Shown one piece after another: positions 11,166 through 21,998 of a stretch of 64,000 bases of DNA. This DNA comes from Hippophae tibetana (lineage: Eukaryota; Streptophyta; Magnoliopsida; Rosales; Elaeagnaceae). The notes below the pieces were generated by a model. It was given only the letters and a program-made list of their open reading frames with translations. It searched no databases and had not been told where the DNA came from. The DNA lies in NCBI GenBank assembly GCA_037013495.1, contig CM072808.1, forward strand, positions 8,781,319 through 8,845,318, in the 5' to 3' direction. Each line of letters begins with the position of its first letter. The first letter of the stretch is position 1. The translations under genes were made by a program, and so were the position numbers.

Positions 11166-12720
11166 GTTCAAACACGAATTGTGTGCAATGAATACGTAAG
11201 TATAAATATCGTAATAAGTAATATAATGATAAGAAAATATCATTTCCATGTAAATTATATTATTAGAAACTAATTTCTAAAACTAAAAAATAAAAATCAA
11301 TTTTTTTGTGTTTTTATGTTTTAGGAAAGCAAAATTAAAAGAAATAAAAATAAATAGCAATATTTAATTACCTCAAATTTAACAGCTAAGAATATATATG
11401 AGAAAATATTTAGAAATACTTAATTTCCTAATTTTCTAAACATTTGAATCACTAAATTCCTCCAATATAATTACCAATAAAATACAAGATCAATTGAATT
11501 TAATCTATCATGTATTTCTCTCTCAAGTAAACTACACACCATATATTAATTAATCTACACACTCTCATGTCCATTAAATTTCATTATACTCATTAAGTTC
11601 ATCAATTATGGATCACATATATAAGAATCATACATATCTGCCTAGAAACTATGCTTGTTATTTAATTAAGACAAATAATTAAATAATTCTCTCAAATCTA
11701 TTTAATTGCCTCTATCGATAAATTGTTGGCCAAACAATTAATAACATAAAAATAAGATAAAATAATATAATTAAATTGAAATCATAATTGGGATAAAATA
11801 TTAAATCATCACATATTGAAAATTGGGTTCATAAGACCCCTAGATTAATAAATTACCTAGACATAATTTTGTTCATAAAGCTTATATTTTCATAAAGCTT
11901 ATATTTTCATAAAGAAAGACATAAAAATTGATAAAGAAAAGAGTAGAAAAAGAAACACAATAAATATCTTGAATTGTAATATTAATCTTCTCTTTAATCT
12001 CCACCAAAATTGTATTTTCTTTTAAATTTTCTATATTTTTTCTCTTCTTGGCCCTAAAAATTGATAAAAAATATATGTAATCTTTGGTTGATTAGGGTTT
12101 ATGGGGAAATTAAAGGGTTAAATTAAGCTCAAGTAGAATCTTGACCATCATATCAGCTGTAGGTTAAGGGTTGAGATGAAAAAAGAAAAAATTAATAATG
12201 CCAGCTAATAGGAACACGACACGTTGCACATGGGGGGATTTATTAGGCAAATCAGCATTTGACGTGTGACATGAGTGAAATGGTTATGGTCAACGAGGCT
12301 AAGTCAACACCACGTGGCACTATATGATTTTCTAGTATGGCGTCCTGATGGGAAGAATGGAAAAATTGTGTGACGACACATGGCAAGACTGTTGACCGTA
12401 TGGTAAAACTCGAAATAAACATCGTGTTGACACGTGGCAATGCATGTGTCATCTGGAATAAGCGGTGTTACTCAATTGGGTCTCTTCACTTGCATGGCAT
12501 CCACGTGGCTTGTCTGGCGTTCATGTGGTATCTTTTGATTGGTCCTATTTAAAAAAATCAAAACAATTTCAAAAAATTCTAAAAAATATATATTTTCACC
12601 ATTTTTACTAGAAAATTCATATTTTAATATTTTTAACCCAAAAATTACTACTTATTAACTAAAAAACACATATTAAATAGAAAAGTGTGTCTTATTTATT
12701 TCTTTATTACTTTTGTTATT
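11166..12720 (-). repeat. R-family LTR nested in the Athila/Tat element
   Basis: This is the longest R copy, about 1.55 kb and collinear with 34,754-35,845. On the minus strand the start region lies near 12,720 and the end near 11,166, finishing in ACTTACGTATTCATTGCACA, a typical Athila/Tat U5 style. The U3 part (about 12,200-12,530) is crowded with ACGTG words. No internal region accompanies it, so it may be a solo LTR; a target duplication was not resolved. Confidence 0.72.
12311..12507 (-). promoter_or_regulatory. G-box cluster in R-family LTR U3
   Basis: Perfect CACGTG palindromes occur at 12,311-12,316, 12,431-12,436 and 12,502-12,507, each followed by GGC. Related ACATGG and ACGTGT words lie between them. 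G-boxes in ABRE-like context are bound by plant bZIP and bHLH factors. The cluster is upstream of an AT-rich TATA-like stretch in the LTR's minus orientation. Confidence 0.5.
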
Positions 12721-12899
12721 TTTGTTTTAGTTTATCTATGATTTGTTTTGTTATTTTTAATTTTATTTATTTCAATTATTTTTGTTTCTTTTATTTATTT
12801 TAATTTATTTTCTTCAATTTATTTGTTTGCTTGTTAATATTGTTTTTATTAATTTTTCTTAAGCAATCACTTGAGTCAATACTATAGTCATTTAAAATG

Positions 12900-14131
12900 G
12901 AAGATGTTTTACCAGGGGAGATACTAATGAAGGAGTATGCAATGTAAATCATTGGTATTGCTACTTCCTCTATAGGAGGTGACTATGAACTATGAATTGA
13001 AAAATATTCATTTTTCTCATGTTACCATCCTTTCATAAAAGTCCTAATAAAGATCCTTGGACCTTTATTAGAGATTTTTACTCAACTCTATAGACATTCC
13101 CTTTGCATGGGCTTACTGAGGACCAATGAAAAATGAGGTGTTTCCTATATACCTTTAAGAGAAGGCTAAGGTTTGGATAATAGCTCCCACAATAGGTTTC
13201 TTGATAACTTAGAAAGCAGTCTATAATAAATATATAGGGTGATACAATTCCTAGTAGAAAACTTCCAATTTGAGAGTAAAAACTACTACATTCTCTCAAA
13301 TGAAAGGAGAACCATTCAATGATGGTTGGGATAGGTTCAAATTTCTTCTCACTTAATGTTCATACCATAGTTTCCCTCTACCACTACAAAATCAATTTTT
13401 CTATGATGGATCGACACAACAGTGTCAATTCACATTTGACAATGCTACAAGTGGAGCTATAGAAGAAGTAATAGCCTTAGGGACTTATAATCTCTATGAG
13501 TTATTTGGTACTAATTTCTAGCAAAAGAGTTTTAGATGAGAAAAGCTGGAGTCAATACGATAGGCTCAAAGAACAAAATTGCCATGCAACTTGTGGAATT
13601 AACAAAGCAAGTTTAACTCCTAACTACTAAGAGCACACCAAATCAAGAGGTATATGGATTTTGTGGTATGTATGGGTATGGTGCTACTGTTTGCTCATTT
13701 ATAGGTGATCCCTATTAAGGTACCAATTACGAAGTTTATTTTAAGTTGGGGTACCAATATAGACCCATGTGTGATCCTTACACCAACACCTATAATTCTG
13801 GGTGGAGAAATCACTCTAATCTCTCATGGGAAGAAAATACTAATCCCTAATATGCCCAAAACCAAATCAAGGCCCAATCCTAAACCAAAATATACCACTA
13901 TATCCACCTAAAGAGCCAACCTTGGAGGAGAACTTGAATTATTTCATTCAAATAAATTAAGATAATGAAATGAAAAATAATCAAAGGTTGAACTCTTTAA
14001 AGGCATCTTTGAAAAAGGTGGAAGGAAAACTTGGGAAAATAGCTGGGCAAATGCAGAGGCAAGAAAAAGAGAAGATTCCCAGCCAATCTCAACAAGCTCA
14101 TACTATGACAACTCTAAAGAGTTCTTATTAA
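12900..14131 (+). pseudogene. Athila/Tat gag (capsid/nucleocapsid), heavily broken
   Basis: Discontinuous frames give the Athila/Tat Gag, the structural protein that packages element RNA. In order there are an ELKNIHFSH start, NKDPWTFIRDFY and HGLTEDQ (12,991-13,140), EPFNDGWDRFKFLL (from about 13,308), an AMQLVELTKQV helix, the lineage hallmark YTNTYNSGWRNHSNLSW (about 13,780-13,830), and the basic tail with SLKASLKKVEGKLGKIAGQM. There are more than ten stops and at least two frameshifts. The hallmark motif makes the lineage call strong; separating Athila from Tat would need pol. Confidence 0.85.
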
Positions 14132-14539
14132 ATATTTTCCTAAAATTTCTAATGATAATTTAATAATGCAGGAAACACAAGTGGAGTGTAAGTATCACCC
14201 AAGGAAGGTATGGACATAAATGAAAAAATTACACAACCTTCCAAGGGAATTCAAGGAGAGTAATATGACCCACCTACATTGTACAAGGCATCAAAACCAG
14301 AACGACCGACATACCATTCCCACATTGTCTTAAGGACATTAAATAGGATAAACAATTTTTTTTTATTTATTTAGTATACTTATAAAGTTAACATTAATTT
14401 GTCTCTCTTAGATGTATTTAGGAATGTGCCTTCCCTTGCAAATTTTTCAAAGAATTAAACATTAAGAGAAGAAAGTATGGTGTTAATGAAAGAGTAATTA
14501 TTTCAAAAGTTGCTAGTACAATAGTTCAACAAAACCTTC

Positions 14540-14830
14540 CACCAAAATCTTTAAAGAACGCGCTAAGAATTACCATGACAAAGGCCAAATACATAAGTCT
14601 TTTTTATCCTTTAATTCATGTTTTAAAATATTTCCATGAAAGTTGAAGTCAAAATGGAGTGGATCATTTCAAGTTTTCCCCTATGGAGCTATAGTATTGA
14701 TAAATCCAAAAACTCAAAACCAATTCAAAATCAATGGTCATGTGTGAATCCATACTTGGAAAGAGTTGACACAAATTAGGACATTGAATGCATTGATCTA
14801 CAAAATCATTCACCTCGAGTAGCGTCTTGT
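14540..14830 (+). pseudogene. Athila/Tat integrase C-terminal tail
   Basis: Fragments translate to NYHDKGQIHKSF, KLKSKWSGSFQVFPYGAIVL and INPKTQNQFKINGH. This is the end of Athila/Tat integrase, where the GPF-like domain meets the final PK-G-FKVNG block. It follows gag after only about 400 bp, whereas intact elements have protease, RT, RNase H and the integrase core in between, showing a large internal deletion. Confidence 0.75.
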
Positions 14831-16312
14831 TAAGACGTTAAACAAAGTGCTTGATGGGAGACAATTCATCATTTTTGGAAATATTCTTTTCTTTTAATTT
14901 TGTTGTTTTCTTTTATTTTTTATTAGATAATTTTCTATTTGGCTCATTTTTTTTCCAAATATATGCATAGTTGAAAACATTAAGGACAATGTTTGGAGGG
15001 TTGTAAATAGGAACAAATTAAAATTTTTTGATACAAATTTATCATGCTTTTAGGTAATTTAAAATGAATAATTGAGTTATTGCATTGTTTGTTTGATATC
15101 TTAAATATGTTCATGGATTATTGTAAGAATTATTTTTATTAATAGTATGTGTTTCAAATAGTAGAGACTACCTTGTGAGAATATTTTGAGGCTAAAAGCC
15201 TTTTATTTTGAGTGATGAAATTTCTTCTTCTCCTTTAAAAACTTTTCTTATTATTTCACATTTTTAGATGATCTCTATAGGTTTTTCATTTAACATTAGA
15301 ATTTGTAACATCTAATAAAGAAACATGTACTTATTTTCATTACTTAGATTGAAAGATTTGAGTAAAAATTTAAAGTGTATGCATATATATATAAGCCAAA
15401 AAAGAGAGAGCCAAAAATTAGCGACTCACCAAAATATACATATGTATATGGGTCCATTTTCTAACAAAAAAAAAGAGAAAGAAAAAAAGAATAAAGAAAA
15501 AGAGAGAAATAGTATAACTAAATACTACGACCCTAAAATCTTCAAAGAAGTTAGATGATTATTACAAAAAAAAAACTTCCCTTAAAATCAATACATTTTC
15601 ATTAATCTTGAGACACACATTTGAAATTTTTTCTTGATGATTTTAATTAAGGCATGAGATTAGTATTGTGATAGATTCATAAAAAAATCCTATCATTTGA
15701 ATTTTTTCATGAGATCAATATTATTTACTTTTGAGCGATATTGTTTAATCATATTCGAGTCTATTTGTTTTATTATTTAAATAACTTATGCTTGCATATA
15801 CCTTGTTGAGTGCATGAACCCATAGGATCGGTGTGAAATTAAGAGTATATCTTGTGAGGATTAGAGTCAAAGAGAATTTGGATTCCTAACACTAGTATTG
15901 TGTGAAGGACATGCATGCATTTTTTTATGTCTTGATTTGACCAATAAAGTGTGAATATTTGGGATGTCGAATTAACTTTTTCTTTGATTTTGATTATGAA
16001 ATGAGAAAAAAATAAAGTATAAGAAGTTTTGTTTATCTTAGTTTTTATTTTGTTAGTTTATAATTTTGTTTTTATTTTCCCATGTTTATTTTTAGTTTTA
16101 GTTTTTTTCATATTAGGATATTTGTGGGTATTATTACTAAAGTCCTCACGAGACTTACGCTCATCTACTAAGGAAAATTACAGATTTAAAGGCTTGTTAC
16201 ATATGATAAATGCAACCATATCAATCTATGAAAATGATTTATATTAGTTTAGTTGTTTTTTAGTTTTTATATTGCTTTTCTTGTTAGAAGTTAGCAAGAA
16301 CTGGTTGAGGAT
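14831..16312 (+). other. Athila/Tat 3' untranslated region
   Basis: After pol comes a short hairpin (CGTCTTGTTAAGACG), then GTGCTTGATGGGAGACAA and ACATTAAGGACAATGTTTGG. These three signatures lie between pol and the 3' LTR in this lineage. They recur in the same order on the minus strand at 36,970-37,300. An A/G-rich block at about 15,468-15,515 also has its counterpart at 36,238-36,300. No gene is seen. Confidence 0.68.
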
Positions 16313-17986
16313 TGTAATAAGTGCTTGAAAAGAACTAATACTTTGTGATTTTATCATACTTAAATGTGATAAATATATTTGACTATGCATTTTTATATCA
16401 TTATTTATTCAAATCTATACGTTTGGAATCACGAGTATGTTTTATTGTATTTCAAGTTTTTTAGCTTCAAATTGTCAACACACGAAGATCAATATTTAAA
16501 GCACATTTCATCCTAAAAGCTTTAAAGAATACGAAATGTAATCCTTATATGAAGAACCAACCAGTTTGTAAGGTGTACAAAAAAAATTTCAAGACAAATA
16601 AGGCATGCCGCGACATGCATTGTTTGGTATGGATTTATTGAGCATGCAGAATAACGTTTGTCGCAATGAGGATTAATGTGTACTATAGCATGACCTTATT
16701 TATTTGTAATTGGATGAAGTGTTACATATTTTATGCCATGACAATGAAAAACCTATTCTACGACATGCCTTCATGTATTCAACTTGAAGCCTTTTTGCAC
16801 TTGTCTCTACTATAAATAAATCATTTAGATCATTGTAACAAGAGGTAGATCATATTTTTATTTTCTCCTTCTTTTATCATTCTATCCTTAGTTTTAATTG
16901 TATGACAAGTAAGCCATTCCAATATATATAGATACAGAAAGAGATCCTCCTAATTGTCATGAAGATCTAAGGATTTGGATAAGCCATTGACAACTTGTTT
17001 AGAGATCTGGAATCATTATCAACAAAATGGGTATTTTTAATTGTTGTATTATTTAATTTTTTGAGTAATCTGATGTATTTCGTAGTTAAATTGAATTTTG
17101 TTAATTCAGCTATGATTTGCCAAAACTATATATTAGATTTTAGTTTCTACCTTCAATGATTGGAAGAATGACTTTGTGATTTAAATAAATAAAAGTTTAG
17201 ATTCGTTTCTTGTTTATAATCTTTAGATCTTTAATGATAATTCATGATAGGTCAAATATTCATTTATGATTAAAGAAAATATTTTAGAATTAAGTACTAA
17301 ACACATCATCTGTGCTTAATTTTATATAATGAAAAATAGTCTATTTTAATTTAATTGATTTGTATAAATTTCTATGGTTGAAACTAACTTTAATTAAAAA
17401 TTAAAGATGGGCGAAATCTTTATTTATAATTAAAGAATATATCTACTTTAAGTATATCAATTTTTAATTTAAAACCCGGTCAAATAAAGTTATTAATTAA
17501 TTGAATATTTTTAGTTTATATACATTTCTTTAATTTACCAATTAATAAATTTCAAACCTAGTCAAGAAAGAATTGATTAATTAAATATTATTAAGAACTC
17601 ATCATGATTATAAGAGAGTTTGTTTAAAAAGAATATAAATTAGTAAATGTAGCTTATATGTAAATAACTTAATTCGTTATGTCCATGATGGGTTATGTTC
17701 ACTAAAATCCTATATATATATATATCCATCATCCTTGGTTTGACTTTAGTTTAATTTATTACTTTAATTTACTCGCTTTTATTTACTTACTTTCTTTAGA
17801 TATAATTTAATTTAGAATTTAGAATTATATTACTAACAATTTGTTCGATTATTTAAGAATTATTTTTCTTAACTATATTAGAAAATAATTTAACTTTTTA
17901 AAACCACCGTAATTCCTTGAGAGAAGAACTTGGTATTATAGTTGTCGCTTTTTACAAGATTTTATAAATACAAAATTTGGCTATCA
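16313..17986 (+). repeat. 3' LTR of the Athila/Tat element
   Basis: It starts TGTAATAAGTGCTTG and ends GGCTATCA, about 1.67 kb. A TATA box (TATAAATA) is at 16,811-16,818, and the downstream part matches 10,199-11,110. The eight bases after the end (AGTTTTTG) equal the bases that follow the solo LTR's unit ends at 22,887 and 23,917, and resemble the sequence that precedes the tRNA-Asp-type PBS in this lineage. This LTR may therefore once have been followed by internal sequence. Confidence 0.72.
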
Positions 17987-18004
17987 AGTTTTTGTGTATC
18001 AGCG

Positions 18005-18430
18005 AGCTATTTTTATGAATGGTCTCCCCAATAATAATGGTATAGACATAATGTAGTAATAATCACTCATGTCCAATACATAGAAGTCTACCAGGACGAT
18101 CATCTCATTCACTTGAACTAAGACATACTTAATGACACCCTTAGGATAGATGTTAGTTATGTCAGTAAGTTGTATACACTAGTTTCTTTTATAGGACCTA
18201 GATTTAATAAATCATAAATATTTTAATGTTTGAGATTAATAGATGCTTCTAAATTTAACATTGTTTTTTCAAGCCTTATATTATCTATCCTTACCAGAAT
18301 AGTGAAACTACCTAGGTCCAAATATTTGGTTAGGAGCTTTCTATTTAACACTGCAAATACATTTTCTCCTATATCTACCACTTCATTGCCTTTTAGTTTT
18401 CATTTGGGGTGTATAATTTCTTAAGGAACT
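18005..18430 (-). pseudogene. Athila/Tat protease fragment
   Basis: The minus strand gives, in order, a DLGSFTIL block, NLEASINL (the position of the DLGAS active site), PKGVIKYVLVQV, a VDFYVLDM block and LLLGRPFIKIA, the diagnostic LGRPF end of Athila-type retropepsin. The catalytic Asp reads Asn, a G-to-A change, so it could not cleave. It is truncated at the LTR end on its left and by LTR debris on its right. Confidence 0.78.
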
Positions 18431-18434
18431 TTGA

Positions 18435-18875
18435 GCTTTTAGGCTTTTATTTCCAGAAAATAAAGTTTCTTAGGATTTTATTTATATTCTAGAAATATTT
18501 TTTAGAATTTTATATTTGTTTTATTAGCTAGGGATTTATGTTTCTAGACTATAAATTCCTAAGTAGCTGAACTATGTAAAAGATAAACCAATTTTGAATA
18601 TATTTTCACGAGAGTTTTTCTTTTTGACTCTTTTGAAAACTTTATCCAAAATTGTCAAGAGTAATCTTGTGATGTTCAAACCTTAACTTATCACTCACAT
18701 CTATCCCTATTATTTAGTGTGGCATCAGTCATACCCTTCTTGGTACATTTGGTTTATATCTCCTTATAAATAGTGGGTCAAGGTCCTTGTTTTTCTTTTA
18801 ATTTTTGAACCTATTTTAGAACAATCCTAGTGAAGATCTCAATATTGATCTTTGGATCTCACTTATTTAGGTGAG
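18435..18875 (+). repeat. LTR fragment of the tRNA-Met-primed gypsy family
   Basis: It is collinear with 51,940-52,180 and, in reverse, 52,660-53,000: a CTATAAATTCCTAAGTA block, a GAGAGTTTT...CTCTTTTGA hairpin-like segment, a CTTCTTGGTAC/TTTGG block and a final GGGTCAAGGTCCTTG. No internal sequence is attached. Confidence 0.6.
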
Positions 18876-19169
18876 GTTCATATCACAACTATCTCCATCA
18901 CTCAAACCCCAATCGATAGTTATGAGGTCCAACCTGCAACATTGGTCCTACACCTACACCTACATATACATAGTAAGCCTGATAAATCCAAAGAAAGATA
19001 GCATGTCTAGACATGACATAAAACACACTCTAAGTCATCCTAGGTAGCCTACAAATCCACTAACTTCAGAACCTATCCACTAACTAAAATTGATATAAAG
19101 AAACAAATAGTAATCAAGTAAATAATGTTTGAGAACTTGGGATCTGTGAATCCCTTAACAACTTTACAT

Positions 19170-20250
19170 GTAATATCAAATAATGTTGAATAGTTTTCTA
19201 CCTAATTGATTGTCTATGTGTTCTTATATGCCTATAAATCTTTGTAAAAGCATTTTTTAGCTATCTGCAAAAAATTACATTGTCATGTTATTTCATTTAC
19301 ACATTAATTATACTCATATGTAACATGCCACACATTCATCAATCATACTATCATACTATTTTAATTCATACATTAATAAGTCCATAACTAATTCAAATAC
19401 ATACATTGTCAAGCTAGGAGATGAATCTCAAATCATATAATTGTTGGTCAGACAATCGAAACATTAAGATAAAATTATTATATCAATTAATAATAGAGAA
19501 ATTCATTCAACTAAATAAAATCAATAACATAGTTCGTGGCTATGTACATCAAAAATCCCAACTTAGAACCTAACCAATCATAGCTCTATAAATCATCATT
19601 AAAACATATGAGAGTATAAGGATTACAAGGATAAAGAAAAATGGAATTAAATCCAATTTTGATGAAAAATATAGCTCTAACTTCAATCTCACTTGCTAGC
19701 TATTCAATTGCCTCTTTAACTTTGCTCTCTTTTATTTCTTTTGTTCCAGTAGAATTATCTTATGTTCTTTTTAATTATGTGTTAATTATGACCTCTCAAT
19801 AGTATTTAAGTAGGTTGAAAAATCATCCAAATTAGTTCAAGATTCAAATTAGCTTTGATCCAAAAGTTAAGATTGATAGTTGGATGTATAATCAGATCTG
19901 ATGTCAAATTCTGCTCCACTAGATCGGTCAAGACCTTTGCTGGATCGATCTAAGTTTGTTATCGTTCAACCTAAGAGTGCTTGATCGAAGCTTGATTAAA
20001 TTTTGATCAATCTAACCCAACTTGATTGATCGATACCCTTTTTGATCAATTCAACAATGTTTTCCATTTATTAGCATGGCACTTTATTTTTGCGATCGAT
20101 CCTCGATCAATTGAGTCCTTTCCAAAGCTATCGAGCCTTGTTGATTCTGAATTGTTCAAATTGTTTTTTGCTCCATTTGATGTTGTTTCAATTATATTAG
20201 CATAGTATATATAAATTTACCAATATTTATCCCAAAACAAAATAATTAGC
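19170..20250 (-). repeat. Probable LTR relative of the R family, GATC-rich U3
   Basis: The part at 19,420-19,560 (ATTGTTGGTCAGACAAT, then a long AATTA-rich run) aligns with the U5 half of R LTRs at 11,710-11,830. A TATA-like TTAAATAC (minus strand, about 19,805) precedes it in transcription. About a dozen GATC tetramers, several as GATCGATC, crowd 19,860-20,125. Ends and target duplication are not resolved. Confidence 0.42.
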
Positions 20251-21118
20251 TAGCTTGTATTGACTAAATAATGCTACATTTATAGAGTAATCAACTATCC
20301 CTCGATTAACAAGCCAATGTATGTGCACCACGGTCATCACCACTAAATGGTGGCTTCTTTTTTGACAACTCTACCAAGTAAGGCATCCTTGCCCATCGGA
20401 ACAAAAATCCCAGCCAACTGTCTATCATTGTGTAGCCCGAACAAGGTCCTACGTGACATTTTCTACCCTATCAAGTAGCCTTTATACGGATCTAGAAATT
20501 TGTACATTGCCTAAAAATTTGAGACCACAACCAGAAAACCTATGCATCGGTCTTTCATCTACCAAAATTTGGTGGCCAACTAACACCATAAGACGCTACA
20601 CGTGTCAACACACATCTCCATGTACTGCGCATAGGGGAAAGAAAAAAATAGCCTACTTCACTAGAGAGACACAAAAATTGATTCAGGCATGGTTCACCTA
20701 CTTATAGACAAGTTATTATAAATATAAAACTATTTCCAGAATCCATGCAACAAGAGAATCCAACAATTGCCTTTTTGAAAAAATTTAGCGCACGTATATA
20801 AAAGGGTATACACAAATGGGTTTATGGAAAGACCATTCATCCATCCATTTCAATCAAATTTGTGGAGAAATGATCGTTCACTTTTTCATCATCCAATGCA
20901 TCTACAAAATAGTTTGAAAAAGATTATTTGATCTTTTGATCACCTTCATTTAAAATATTGTGACGATTCTTCCTAAAAGAATAAAATAATCAATGAGTTA
21001 CAACACTTAAATGAGAATCACGAGGCCTGATCGACTGTTAGTCCCTCTAGTACTCCTACGGCCTACTTGAGTGGTAAAGGTCGTGCATACTCTAACTTTC
21101 CACAATGGAACCTATGAT
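20251..21118. other. No recognisable feature
   Basis: Only short frames with no familiar motif are present. It directly flanks the GTACT target site of the solo LTR. Confidence 0.5.
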
Positions 21119-21525
21119 GTACTTGATGAGTGCTCAAAAAGCACTAAAATAACCATGATTTTATGCACATTAATTGATTAAAAATATATATATTTATATT
21201 TTTTATCATATATTTATATAAATTTGTCTTTTTCGGAATCACGGGTATTTTTATTGTTTTTCAGGTATTTTGGCTTTAAAACGCAACTTAAAGACTCAAA
21301 GAGGAATACTTGAAGCAATACATCACAAATATATCAATAAATAAATGGGGAAAGGTCAACAAACATGGAAAAATTGGACAAAATGGGTCAAAAAGATCAA
21401 AAATGTCAAAAAGGAGAAAATCGCGCCCAGCTGCCCAGCCGCACGCCCCAGCGCCCCGCATGCCCAGCAGCCCCTTCCGCGCGCGCTGACGCCTTTTCGC
21501 CCCATTTTTCACGTGCAGCCACCCA

Positions 21526-21544
21526 TGACGTCATGATGACGTCA
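21526..21544 (+). promoter_or_regulatory. Paired TGACGTCA (bZIP/TGA-factor) sites in LTR promoter
   Basis: Two perfect TGACGTCA palindromes start at 21,526 and 21,537, 11 bp apart, so they lie on the same face of the helix. They sit 80-100 bp upstream of the TATA box. The arrangement resembles the plant as-1 element (two TGACG motifs about 12 bp apart), which responds to salicylate and oxidative stress. Confidence 0.55.
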
Positions 21545-21624
21545 TTAATGACCTCATCATTTGCACTACGCGTTTTCACCATTTTTTATCATTTTTTCAC
21601 TCACTTTTTCTCTCCATTTTCACC

Positions 21625-21632
21625 TATAAATA
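21625..21632 (+). promoter_or_regulatory. TATA box of the solo LTR
   Basis: TATAAATA is preceded by a CACC and followed by a C-rich then CT-rich leader, a usual plant LTR promoter layout. Confidence 0.6.
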
Positions 21633-21998
21633 CCCCCCTTCCCTACACCTTCAAAACACACTTCTCTCTTCTTTCTTTCTCTCATTTCTTAGTTTTTAAG
21701 TTTTTCTTAGTTTCTTTCTTAGTTTCTAAGCTTTTCTTAGATTTTAGTTAAATTCTCTTAGTGTTAGAGTTCTTCTCTTTTTGAGAGGAACTTGTAATGT
21801 TTTTGTAATTTATTAGCTTTTTGATTCAATAAATGGGAGTGAAAATTCCGGTTGGAGGTTTTCTAGCAACGGGAATAGCATCGAAGTTCTGTAAGGATTT
21901 TATTTTCTTTACAGTTATTTTTTATGCTTTATTCTTACATGTTATATTTAATTTGTTTGTGATTAAATTTAACTGTGCTGGCTGTTTATAAACATGAT

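Larger units (their letters stand above)
10199..17986 (+). mobile_element. Internally deleted Athila/Tat-type gypsy element
   Basis: The order is 5' LTR fragment (10,199 to about 11,165), a nested R LTR, T-rich leader (about 12,720-12,900), gag, the integrase C-terminal tail, a long 3' UTR and a 3' LTR. Protease, RT, RNase H and most of integrase are missing, so it can only have moved with proteins supplied in trans. The two LTR regions are collinear from the shared AACAAGAGGTAGATCAT block onward. The left LTR has lost its U3. Confidence 0.78.

Noticed and set aside
21288-21751. Overlapping frames on both strands in the GC-rich patch of the solo LTR
   Set aside because: They sit in the U3/leader of an LTR, have low-complexity Pro/Ala/Ser or Phe-rich translation and no homology I recognise. 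Coding-like length follows from local GC content.
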